A stretch of 64,000 nucleotides of DNA from contig NZ_DAIQRQ010000022.1 in assembly GCF_036786105.1 (NCBI RefSeq), positions 1-64,000 of the forward strand, given 5' to 3'. The notes beneath the pieces were generated by a model, which had not been told where the DNA came from, ran no database searches, and saw only the letters and a list, made by a program, of their open reading frames with translations. This DNA comes from Ohtaekwangia sp036786105. GTDB lineage: Bacteria > Bacteroidota > Bacteroidia > Cytophagales > Cyclobacteriaceae. A program made the translations under genes and the position numbers. This document shows, one piece after another, positions 27,291 to 35,380 of this stretch (its first letter is position 1; each line of letters begins with the position of its first letter).

Positions 27291-27962
27291 ATGAGTTCTA
27301 TCAGAGCAATTGTAGTGGATGATCACGGGCTGGTACGGCAGGGAATTGTTTCGCTGCTGCGTGAGTCTGGCGAAGTGGAAATTTTAAAGAGTGTAGACAG
27401 CGGCGAAGAGGCTGTTAACATGGCTACAGAATACTCGCCCGATATAGTGCTGATGGATATTGTGATGAAAGGTATGACAGGCATTGAAGCCACACGTTGG
27501 ATCAAAGAACAGAACCCGCAGATAAAAGTGATTCTGTTGTCGAGTGAAGTAAACAAAGATTTTATCCGGGCAGGTTTGCGCAGCGGCATGGATGGTTACC
27601 TCAATAAAGACAGTACGTCTGATCTTCTGCTCAAGGCTATACATAGTGTAATGAAAGGAGAAAAATTCTTTGGCCCTGATGTTACATCGCTTGTCTTCGA
27701 TGATTTTTCATCGGGCACAAAACCGAAAGACAACGATGTCGATAAAGGTGAACGGCCCAAGAGCAGTATACTTTCCAAACGCGAAGAAGAAGTGCTGGCC
27801 CTGATCGCCGAAGGCAAAAGTCTGCGGCAAATAGGTGAAGAGCTGTTCATCAGCGTAAAGACTGTTGAAACGCATAAACTTCATATTCAGGATAAACTCG
27901 GACTCTCCAGTACAGCGCAATTGGTGCGGTATGCGCTGGAACGTAAAAATCCTGCACGATAA
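27291..27962 (+). CDS. NarL/FixJ-type response regulator with LuxR HTH
   Basis: 223 residues. N-terminal receiver with VVDDHGLVRQGI, phospho-acceptor Asp in IVLMDIVMKGMTG (~56), and Lys in GYLNKDS. After a ~20-residue linker the C-terminal LuxR-type helix-turn-helix reads LSKREEEVLALIAEGKS, then IGEELFISVKTVETHKLHIQDKLG. It should bind DNA as a dimer when phosphorylated, most simply by the kinase two genes upstream in the same operon. Targets are unknown. All key residues are present. Confidence 0.95.
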   Translation: MSSIRAIVVDDHGLVRQGIVSLLRESGEVEILKSVDSGEEAVNMATEYSPDIVLMDIVMKGMTGIEATRWIKEQNPQIKVILLSSEVNKDFIRAGLRSGMDGYLNKDSTSDLLLKAIHSVMKGEKFFGPDVTSLVFDDFSSGTKPKDNDVDKGERPKSSILSKREEEVLALIAEGKSLRQIGEELFISVKTVETHKLHIQDKLGLSSTAQLVRYALERKNPAR

Positions 27963-28068
27963 GCCATTCCCTTACATGTATCAGGATTTTACTGATTTTT
28001 AAAAATCATTTTCTCCCTGTCTGTTAGCAGGAAGTGCTGACCGAAATTTGTCGTTTAAAGCACCTGGC

Positions 28069-28563
28069 ATGACGGCAGAACTGAACGCGGCTCCCGATAC
28101 AAAACTGATAGAACTGTTATCGTATATAGAGAAAGACAGTGTGCATGAGCCTTTCTTCCGGGAGATTGTGCACCTGGCCATTAACATGAGCCGCACAGGT
28201 TCGGTGATCATCGGTTTTTTTGGAACTCCCGGTTTTTCTATCGTGGCTTCTGCCGGAAATGTAATCTCCTATGAGCGCGGACAGTTATTGGAAACATTAG
28301 TGCGCAGCGAAAATTATATAGAGATTGAAGATACGCTCCGGCATTCGCATTACAAGTTCAACGCACAGATACTTGAAGTTCCGGTGATACGTTTTCTGGC
28401 GGGCATGCCCATCATCGATAGCGAAGGTTCTGTCATTGGTGCCATTGGTCTGGCCGATACAAAGCCGCGCAAATTTTCAGGTGAGCAAATTCAATCGCTG
28501 GGTATATTAAGCAGACTTGTTACCATTCACCTGGGGCTCAAAGAAAAACTCTACAAGCTGTAG
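28069..28563 (+). CDS. Stand-alone GAF domain protein
   Basis: 164 residues from the ATG at 28069; the TTG at 28048 is a less likely start. Nearly the whole length is one GAF domain of the type found before kinase modules: helix INMSRTGSVIIGFF, the VPVIRFLAGMPIIDSEGSVIGAIGLADT strand-helix core, and the FSGEQIQSLGILSRLVTIHL helix at the end. It has no output domain. GAF modules bind small ligands or cofactors or act in dimer contacts. Place suggests it serves the kinase at 28687 or the hybrid kinase at 30015, which has a similar N-terminal GAF. A palindrome (27993-28008) lies in the leader. Confidence 0.8.
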   Translation: MTAELNAAPDTKLIELLSYIEKDSVHEPFFREIVHLAINMSRTGSVIIGFFGTPGFSIVASAGNVISYERGQLLETLVRSENYIEIEDTLRHSHYKFNAQILEVPVIRFLAGMPIIDSEGSVIGAIGLADTKPRKFSGEQIQSLGILSRLVTIHLGLKEKLYKL

Positions 28564-28591
28564 GGAATTTACCGATAGCCCTGATAGATGT

Positions 28592-28613
28592 TCCTGATTT
28601 TTTTCAAATCCGT
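28592..28613. repeat. Short interspersed repeat, copy 1
   Basis: A 22-base unit (TCCTGATTTTTTTCAAATCC plus GT) that recurs at 29479-29500 with one mismatch. It lies in the gap before the kinase gene at 28687. Confidence 0.6.
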
Positions 28614-28686
28614 ATTGCCCCGATGTATATCAATGCTGCAAAGCTGAATTTTGATCCACTATTTCTGTTGGCGGTTAAAAAAAGAA

Positions 28687-29424
28687 ATGTCTATGACTAT
28701 GAGCAAGAAATCAGGCGAGCTGCTCGGAGAAGAGCTAAACAAAGCCAAAGGAGTTATTGATAAATTCCTATACGGTTGCTCGCATTCTATGCGCGGCCCG
28801 TTAAAGTCGATTGCAGGCCTGGTAAATCTGTTGCAACACCAGGAAGCTGATGCTATACGCAATCCCCAGCAACATCTGGAGCTGATTCAGAAAACGGTAG
28901 ATAAAATGGAAGCGCTTCTCAATGATCTGGAGCAATTTCTGGCAAACTCGCGGAAAGAACTGATCATCGAACCTGTTATTTTGAATGCAGTGATTAACGA
29001 AGTGTTGACACGCTATGCGCATGAAGCAGAAGAGAAAGGTATACGTTTTTCAAAAAACATTACACAACCGATAGCACTTTATACCGATGTAGAACGCCTC
29101 AATCTGGTGTTGCTGCAGTTAGTGGTTAACGCACTTGTTTTTAGTGATGCCGCCAAAGTAGATAAATATATAGATGTTACCGTGCGGGTGAATGAAACCG
29201 GGTGCCACATCAAAGTGCTTGATAATGGCATCGGTATTCCGAAGGAAGTGCAACAGAATATATTCCAGTTGTTCTATCGCGGTTCACAACAATCGAAGGG
29301 CGCGGGGTTAGGACTTTATATTGTAAGTGAAGTATTGCGCAAGATGGGAGGAAGTATTACCGTAAATTCGGAAGAAGGCTATGGAACAAGCTTCTTCGTG
29401 TGGCTCCCCAACCTGCGGGCATAG
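28687..29424 (+). CDS. Short cytoplasmic histidine kinase with SMRGP-type H-box
   Basis: 245 residues from the ATG at 28687 (an upstream TTG at 28651 is weaker). There is no sensor domain or membrane helix: about 30 residues lead straight into the dimerisation helix with the phospho-His in GCSHSMRGPLKSIAGL, where MRGP replaces the usual LRTP. The ATP-binding domain is complete: QLVVNALVFSDAAK (N box), DNGIGIPKEV (G1), FQLFYRGS, and GAGLGLYIV (G2). It probably takes its input from a separate protein, such as the GAF protein just upstream, and may pass phosphate to the Hpt protein downstream by way of a receiver. Confidence 0.9.
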   Translation: MSMTMSKKSGELLGEELNKAKGVIDKFLYGCSHSMRGPLKSIAGLVNLLQHQEADAIRNPQQHLELIQKTVDKMEALLNDLEQFLANSRKELIIEPVILNAVINEVLTRYAHEAEEKGIRFSKNITQPIALYTDVERLNLVLLQLVVNALVFSDAAKVDKYIDVTVRVNETGCHIKVLDNGIGIPKEVQQNIFQLFYRGSQQSKGAGLGLYIVSEVLRKMGGSITVNSEEGYGTSFFVWLPNLRA

Positions 29425-29448
29425 CATAAGGCTTTCGCGGACGAAAAC

Positions 29449-29491
29449 ATCAGGAAAACACTGATCGGGAAACGTGGCTCCTGATTTTTAT
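29449..29491 (+). terminator. Possible terminator after the short kinase gene
   Basis: The stem ATCAGGA (29449-29455) / TCCTGAT (29479-29485) with a 23-base loop, followed by TTTTATC. The right arm overlaps the short repeat, so the hairpin may be coincidental. Confidence 0.4.
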
Positions 29492-29500
29492 CAAATCCGT
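29479..29500. repeat. Short interspersed repeat, copy 2
   Basis: Matches 28592-28613 over 22 bases with one difference (A for T at base 12). A further partial CCTGATTTT occurs at 29516. Confidence 0.6.
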
Positions 29501-29573
29501 TGAAGCCTGATTTTCCACAGCTTATCATCGTACATCTTTGCTATACAAACAAACAATCCAAACAACAAACACT

Positions 29574-29993
29574 ATGAACAAGAACAATTCAACCGGTCAT
29601 TTCAGTGCAAGCCAGGTGAAGAAAGTAGAAACTGCTGTACAGGATTATCTGCTGCTTGATACTGTAAAGTTCAACAGACTCACTGCCGGCTCAGACCAGA
29701 TCAAAATAGAATTACTCAAGGCGTTTGTGGAATTTACACCTCCGTTGTTAGAAGAATTACGAAATGTAGTGATGACCCATGATGCATTTCGCACCGAACG
29801 CTTATTGCATAAACTCAAGTCATCTACATCACTGTTGTGCGTAGATACATTGTATCATGAAATTGTAGCGCTGGAAGATAAAAGTGCAGCCCATATCAAT
29901 ACTACTGATTTTACAGACGGAATCAGTATACTCATTGCATCGCATGAAACCCTGATGGATGAGGCTAAAACTATGCTGAGCGGTATTAGGTAA
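29574..29993 (+). CDS. Hpt (histidine phosphotransfer) protein
   Basis: 139 residues from the ATG at 29574; an upstream TTG at 29538 is less likely. The Hpt four-helix pattern is clear: RLTAGSDQIKIELLKAFVEFTPPLLEELRN is followed by FRTERLLHKLKSSTSLL, in which the His of HKLKS is the phospho-acceptor, and then the closing helices. It lacks kinase and receiver domains, so it would carry phosphate between the receiver of a hybrid kinase (such as that at 30015-32963, whose gene begins 21 bases later) and a final response regulator. This gives the island a complete phosphorelay set. Confidence 0.85.
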   Translation: MNKNNSTGHFSASQVKKVETAVQDYLLLDTVKFNRLTAGSDQIKIELLKAFVEFTPPLLEELRNVVMTHDAFRTERLLHKLKSSTSLLCVDTLYHEIVALEDKSAAHINTTDFTDGISILIASHETLMDEAKTMLSGIR

Positions 29994-30014
29994 ATATATC
30001 CCTGCGAAAAAATC

Positions 30015-32963
30015 ATGTGCATCATGAAGTCCTCTCATTCAAATGCTTGTGAGATAAGTCGGTTGGATACACTCCGCAAATTCCGGGTCCTTGATACTAA
30101 AGATGAACAAGGACTGAGCGATATTGTAACGTTAGCAGCAAGTATATGCGGAACACCGATGTGCGTCATCAGCCTTATGGACGATCGCCGGCAATGGTTT
30201 AAAACGCGTGTGGGGTTGCAAATACAGGAAACGCCACGCGAGCATGCATTCTGTGCGCATGCTATATTACAGGACGACATCATGATTGTGACGGATGCGC
30301 GCAGAGATGTACGCTTTGCTGATAGCCCACTCGTTACTGGCGAAATGAGTGTACGCTTCTATGCAGGCGTACCGTTAACGACCGCTGAAGGACATAAGAT
30401 AGGAACGTTGTGTGTGATGGATAGCGTACCGCGGGAGCTGAATGATTTTCAGCTCAACGGATTGCGCACGTTGGCCAACAATGTAACCCGACAGATTGAA
30501 TTGAAGTATGTAATCTCCGAGATGAATGTTAAAACGAAGTATCTTGAAGAATCCAACTTTCAATTGAGTGTGTTGAATCAGGAGCTGCTGGCAAGTGAAG
30601 AAGAGATCCGCAGTAATCTTGAGCACATCAGGATGCTGCAGGATCATCTTGAGATACGCGAACGTCAGTATCGCGAACTTGTAGAAGAAGCTCCGGACCT
30701 TATTTATGAATTAGAAGCCAGTGGAAATTTTGCTTTTGCAAATCCGGTAATGGAACGCGTATCTGGCTATAGCAAGGAAGAGTTGCAGCAAATGAAGTAC
30801 TGGGAGCTGGTGCATCTCAGCCATCAGCAGAGTGTAATCAATTTTTATAAAACACAGCGAAAGAACTTACAGAGCAGCAGCTACAACCAGTTCCTGATGG
30901 TAACCAAATCGGGAGAAGAAAAATGGATTGGTCAAAGTGTACGCATGCTCTTTGATGAACATGGACATGTATATAAAGTTAGCGTCATTGCCCGTGATAT
31001 AACGGAGCTTAAGCATATTGATATTAAGCGTGCAGAAAGTGAAAGGAGATTCAGATTGCTGGCGGGAAATGCTCCGGTGGGCATATTCCAGACGGATGCT
31101 GCCGGCCTCTGTACGTACGTAAACAAAAGATGGTGCGAGATAGGTGGTATTTCCGAGAGTGAAGCGAGAGGTGAAGGATGGATGAAGGTAATTCACCCCG
31201 AAGATCGCCACAAGGTTTTGGCCGAATGGGCCGATGCACTGGCCGGTGCCAGAAATTTTGTGACGGAATTCCGTGTTATAAATCCCACAACCGGTGTTCG
31301 CTGGGTGAACAGTGAAGGCATACAAATGCTGGATGAGCATGGTTCGTTGCAGGGATATATAGGTACTACCCGCGATATAACCGAGTTGAAAGAAGTGCAT
31401 AACAAGCTTCGTGAACGCGAGGAACTATACCGGCTGTTATCAAGTAACTCGAAAGACCTGATCACACTATATCTCATTGACGAAACGGCAACACGCACCT
31501 ATATTTCCCCCTCCGTAAAAGAGATACTGGGATATACACCCGAAGAGATGATAGGCCATTCGCCGTATGATAATATACATCCGGACGATGAGGCGTATGT
31601 AAAAGAAGTGATGCAGTCTGTTGTGTTCAGTGGAAAGTCGGCAATGGTAGAGTACCGCGCCACACGCAAAGACGGATCGTATGTATGGCTGGAGTCGAAC
31701 GCACATCCTTTCTTTAATGGCAAAGGTGATATGATCGGTTTCCAGACATCTGCCCGCGATATATCGAAGCGCAAAGAGTTTGAAGCGTCTCTGCAGATCG
31801 CCAAAGAGAAGGCAGAAGAAGCTACCAAAGCAAAAAGCCTTTTCCTGTCGATGATGAGCCATGAGATACGAACACCGATGAACGCGATTATAGGACTTAC
31901 CAATTTGTTGTTGCAGAATGCTCCGCGCGAAGATCAGCAGGAACGATTGGATCTGCTGAAGTTCTCGGGACAGAACCTGCTCATCATCATTAACGATATA
32001 CTGGACTTCAGCAAAATTGAAGCAGGTAAGATTGTATTGGAGTCCATAAATTTTAATCTCCGCGATATGTTGTCGGATACATGGCAGATGCTGGAGATGC
32101 GGGCGCAGGAAAAACAGATCGGGCTTCGCTTCAACTACGATGTGTCTTTGCCTGAATTTGTGAAAGGCGATACAGTGCGATTGTCGCAGATTGTTACCAA
32201 CCTGTTGGGCAATGCTATCAAATTTACCGAGAAGGGATATGTAGAGTTTTCCGTTAGCAAGGTAGGCGAGGAGCAAGGCAGAGTTAAAATGCGCTTTCAG
32301 ATAAAAGATACCGGTATAGGTATAGCACCGGATAAGCTGAAGACTATATTTGAGCAATTTTCGCAGGCTGATAATGATATCACAAGACGCTTTGGTGGAA
32401 CCGGGCTCGGCCTGAACATTACAAAAGGTCTGCTGGCTTTAATGAACAGCAAAATAGAATTGGAGAGTGAGCCGGGCAAAGGATCAACCTTCTCGTTCGA
32501 ACTGCTCTTCGAAGAAGGTGAGAACACCGTAGCGGCAGAAAATGCAACAGACACAAAGCAATTGCTGCCTGACAAACAGGTGAAAGTGTTGCTGGTGGAA
32601 GATAACAAGATCAATCAGCTTGTAGCTTCAAACTTCCTGCAGCAATGGGGTGCACAGGTAGAGATCGCCAACGATGGCCTCGAAGCACTGGAAATGATCA
32701 GGAGCAAGTCGTACAATTTGATATTTATGGATCTGCAGATGCCAGGCATGGATGGATATGAAGCATCTGACAAAATCCGCTCTATGGAAGAAGTATATTT
32801 CAGAGATATACCCATTATAGCGTTAACGGCATCTGCCATGAATGGCATGCGCGATAAAGTGGTGGAAATGGGGATGAATGATTTTATCAGCAAGCCGTTC
32901 AACCCGGATGAGTTGCGGGCCAAACTGATCAAGTACACTACAGCAAAAACGGAAAAAGTATAG
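30015..32963 (+). CDS. Hybrid sensor kinase: GAF-PAS-PAS-PAS-HisKA-HATPase-REC
   Basis: 982 residues, no membrane helix. A GAF domain opens the protein (~15-165; WFKTRVGL, HAFCAHAIL, FYAGVPLTTAEGHKIGTLCVMD), then a coiled coil and three PAS domains (~215-590; PDLIYELEASGNF, FRLLAGNAPVGIF, YRLLSSNSKDLI). HisKA carries MMSHEIRTPMNAIIGL, and the HATPase has NLLGNAIKFTEKG, DTGIGI and GTGLGLNI. The C-terminal receiver has LLVEDNKINQLV with phospho-acceptor Asp in LIFMDLQMPGMDG (~903). The layout is that of hybrid kinases that relay through an Hpt protein, and one is encoded 21 bases upstream. Complete and undamaged. Confidence 0.95.
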   Translation: MCIMKSSHSNACEISRLDTLRKFRVLDTKDEQGLSDIVTLAASICGTPMCVISLMDDRRQWFKTRVGLQIQETPREHAFCAHAILQDDIMIVTDARRDVRFADSPLVTGEMSVRFYAGVPLTTAEGHKIGTLCVMDSVPRELNDFQLNGLRTLANNVTRQIELKYVISEMNVKTKYLEESNFQLSVLNQELLASEEEIRSNLEHIRMLQDHLEIRERQYRELVEEAPDLIYELEASGNFAFANPVMERVSGYSKEELQQMKYWELVHLSHQQSVINFYKTQRKNLQSSSYNQFLMVTKSGEEKWIGQSVRMLFDEHGHVYKVSVIARDITELKHIDIKRAESERRFRLLAGNAPVGIFQTDAAGLCTYVNKRWCEIGGISESEARGEGWMKVIHPEDRHKVLAEWADALAGARNFVTEFRVINPTTGVRWVNSEGIQMLDEHGSLQGYIGTTRDITELKEVHNKLREREELYRLLSSNSKDLITLYLIDETATRTYISPSVKEILGYTPEEMIGHSPYDNIHPDDEAYVKEVMQSVVFSGKSAMVEYRATRKDGSYVWLESNAHPFFNGKGDMIGFQTSARDISKRKEFEASLQIAKEKAEEATKAKSLFLSMMSHEIRTPMNAIIGLTNLLLQNAPREDQQERLDLLKFSGQNLLIIINDILDFSKIEAGKIVLESINFNLRDMLSDTWQMLEMRAQEKQIGLRFNYDVSLPEFVKGDTVRLSQIVTNLLGNAIKFTEKGYVEFSVSKVGEEQGRVKMRFQIKDTGIGIAPDKLKTIFEQFSQADNDITRRFGGTGLGLNITKGLLALMNSKIELESEPGKGSTFSFELLFEEGENTVAAENATDTKQLLPDKQVKVLLVEDNKINQLVASNFLQQWGAQVEIANDGLEALEMIRSKSYNLIFMDLQMPGMDGYEASDKIRSMEEVYFRDIPIIALTASAMNGMRDKVVEMGMNDFISKPFNPDELRAKLIKYTTAKTEKV

Positions 32964-33007
32964 AAAGGCTTTTGTATATAGTATTGGGTTGTTTGTTTTA
33001 TGGTTTG

Positions 33008-34915
33008 TTAGTTAAGTGAGGAGGAGGCTACAACGGAGCTGGAGGATAGAGGGACCGAAAGTATAACCGTTGTGCCTTTCCCCGCTTCACTTCGCAGGGA
33101 AACCTGGCCTTGCATGCGTTCTGCAATATGTTTTACGATATACAATCCTAATCCCGGCCCGCGGGCTTTTTTGTGAGCACGGTAAAACATATCAAATACC
33201 CGCGATTGAAATTCGGGCGCAATACCATCGCCGTTGTCGGTTACTTCAATTCGAATAGTGCCATTCTTTTGGGTTACCGTGGTATATATATTACACGTGC
33301 GGGTCTCGCTGCAGTAGGTAGCTGAATTTTTGAATAACGATATAAAGACTGGCCGAAGCACAAAAGGATCGCTATAAAATTCAATGTGATCATCTATATA
33401 CGTGGAGAAATGGGCTTGGCTCACGCCCGGGTATTCCTTCAGATCGTTGATGGCTTCTTGTATTACATCGCCAAAGTCGATCCGCTCATGGATCATCGGT
33501 TTGTAATAGAGTGTGGAGATACGTGTGAGCTCTTCCAGCATGGTAATCATATCTACGTTGCAATCATCCAGCATCTTTAGAAATTCTTTCTCTTCCGGGT
33601 CCTGCGACATCATGTGCAGCACATTGATTAACCCGCGACTGGATGATACTGGTCCGCGCAATACATGCGAGGTGTGATATAAAAAAGCATTCAGTTCTGT
33701 TACTTTCGATTCCAGATTAAACTGCACAGTTTTAAGTGCAGTAATGTCCGTGATCATACCAAAGGCACCGGTATAGCGACCATCTTTACTATAGAGCGGG
33801 TTTCCGGAAATAGATGTCCACACCTTCTTTCCGCTTTTTGAATTGAGCTTGATTCCAAGCTGAATCTTTTTTCCTTTACCCAATGTATTAAAATGTTCAG
33901 CCGAAGTAGCACGATCATCTTCATCCATGAAATGGAAGAAAGATTTCGTCATCATCTCTTCTTCGGTATACTCAAGCATTTCGGCCAGCCTTTTGTTCAC
34001 AAAGATGGTTTGGTTTTCGGCATTCAGCACCCATATACCTTCCTGTGCTGTTTCAATAATCTCACGATAACGCTCTTCACTTTGTTTCAGCATTTGCAAG
34101 GCAAGATCCTTTTCATCTTCAACTTTTTTCTTGCGAAGCATGTTGGTGAGACTGATAGGAAAGCGCTTGAGGTTTGATTTCAGCAGGTAGTCATCTATAC
34201 CTTCGCTTAGACAACCTGCCGCAAATTCTTCGGTCAATCCTCCCGAGATGAGTATAAAAGGCACGCGTGGATTTTTCTTGCGCAGCAAACGAATGGCTTG
34301 TATCGCATTGAAGTTAGGAGGTATATTAAAATCGGCTATTACTACATCCGGATCGAACGTATCCAGTGCCTGTATATATTCTTCCCGGGTGCCGGCAATA
34401 CGTGATATGAGCTGAATGTTGAAGGAGGCAATTTGGTATAGCAGCAGCTCGGCATCATCAGGATTATCTTCGAGTATCAGAATACGATAGGTTTTCAGGT
34501 ATAGCTGTACCTGCAGCAATGCCTCTTCAAATTTTTCGGTGTCGAGCTGCTTGTGAATATAGGCAGTTACCCCCAGCTTGTATCGTTCAAATGCTTCGCT
34601 GTCGCTTTCCTGAGAGGTGAACACCATTACCGGTATATTCTTTGTGCGCTTGTTGTTGCGCAGCTCGCGCAAAACATCCAGGCCGCTTACTGTAGGAAGA
34701 TGCACATCTAATAAAATAACTTTTGGCATCTTCACAGATGCTTTCTCATAGGGGCCACGTGCAAACACAAGGTCCAGCAGTTCATGGCCGTCTTTCAACC
34801 GTACGGTTGTGTTTAGAATATTGTTTTTTACCAGTGTGTCGGTAATTAGCTTGGAGTCCTGGTCGCTATATTCTACCAGAACAATGTCAGCATCGGGAGC
34901 GGTGGTTGTATTCAT
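33008..34915 (-). CDS. Histidine kinase with two N-terminal receivers: REC-REC-PAS-HisKA-HATPase
   Basis: 635 residues, soluble. Receiver 1 (~8-135) has phospho-acceptor Asp in VILLDVHLP and Lys in YIHKQLD. Receiver 2 (~143-265) has ILEDNPDDAELL and Asp in VVIADFNIP. A PAS domain follows (EIIETAQEGIWVLN, ~285-400), then HisKA with HTSHVLRGPVSSSRGLI (an LRGP-type H-box) and a HATPase with SLFKNSATYC, DNGDGIAPE and GPGLGLYIV. The receivers placed before the kinase suggest that it is an intermediate whose activity is set by phosphorylation from other kinases. The response regulator gene at 34918 is 2 bases upstream, in the same operon. The tail is Ser-rich. Confidence 0.92.
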   Translation of the reverse strand: MNTTTAPDADIVLVEYSDQDSKLITDTLVKNNILNTTVRLKDGHELLDLVFARGPYEKASVKMPKVILLDVHLPTVSGLDVLRELRNNKRTKNIPVMVFTSQESDSEAFERYKLGVTAYIHKQLDTEKFEEALLQVQLYLKTYRILILEDNPDDAELLLYQIASFNIQLISRIAGTREEYIQALDTFDPDVVIADFNIPPNFNAIQAIRLLRKKNPRVPFILISGGLTEEFAAGCLSEGIDDYLLKSNLKRFPISLTNMLRKKKVEDEKDLALQMLKQSEERYREIIETAQEGIWVLNAENQTIFVNKRLAEMLEYTEEEMMTKSFFHFMDEDDRATSAEHFNTLGKGKKIQLGIKLNSKSGKKVWTSISGNPLYSKDGRYTGAFGMITDITALKTVQFNLESKVTELNAFLYHTSHVLRGPVSSSRGLINVLHMMSQDPEEKEFLKMLDDCNVDMITMLEELTRISTLYYKPMIHERIDFGDVIQEAINDLKEYPGVSQAHFSTYIDDHIEFYSDPFVLRPVFISLFKNSATYCSETRTCNIYTTVTQKNGTIRIEVTDNGDGIAPEFQSRVFDMFYRAHKKARGPGLGLYIVKHIAERMQGQVSLRSEAGKGTTVILSVPLSSSSVVASSSLN

Positions 34916-34917
34916 CG

Positions 34918-35370
34918 TTAGAGTTGCCCAACCGGCTTTTCATTAATGCTATTCCAGTATGTAGTTAATGTTTTTACTACCTGCACATAAAATTCAAACT
35001 CAACGGGTTTTACAACGTAACTGTTCACACCCAGGTTATACGCTGTACAAATATCTTTCTTTTCGCGCGAAGAGGTCAGAATTACCACGGGCAATGATCG
35101 CGTGCGCTCGTCATTTCGAATGCGTTGCAGAATTTCAAGGCCGTCAATCTTCGGAAGTTTCAGATCCAACAGCACAAGTTTCAAATCGTTTTGAATGCGC
35201 TTGTTCTCATAGTTCTTTTTGGCAAACACAAAATCCAGTGCATCTACACCATCGTTCAGGTGAAGAAAATTTATATGCTTGTCGCTTTGCTTCAATGCAT
35301 AGATCGTGAGCTCGGCATCATCCGGATTATCTTCCACCAAAAGAATTTCAACTCGGTCCGCGTGTTCCAT
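34918..35370 (-). CDS. Single-domain response regulator
   Basis: 150 residues: a receiver domain of the type linked to phytochrome-like and PAS kinases in Bacteroidota (Rcp1-like). LLVEDNPDDAELTI forms the acidic pocket, the phospho-acceptor Asp is in LVLLDLKLPKIDG (~70), TSS is the switch and SYVVKPVEF holds the Lys. There is no output domain. It lies between two kinase genes on the same strand with gaps of 2 and 10 bases, so all three are probably co-transcribed and form a relay, with the PAS kinase at 35381 as the likely donor. Confidence 0.93.
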   Translation of the reverse strand: MEHADRVEILLVEDNPDDAELTIYALKQSDKHINFLHLNDGVDALDFVFAKKNYENKRIQNDLKLVLLDLKLPKIDGLEILQRIRNDERTRSLPVVILTSSREKKDICTAYNLGVNSYVVKPVEFEFYVQVVKTLTTYWNSINEKPVGQL

Positions 35371-35380
35371 TAAAATGGGG

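Noticed and set aside
31467..32357. 296-residue minus-strand frame inside the hybrid kinase
   Set aside because: Shadow of the HisKA/HATPase coding region; rich in Cys, His and Tyr as expected of antisense frames.
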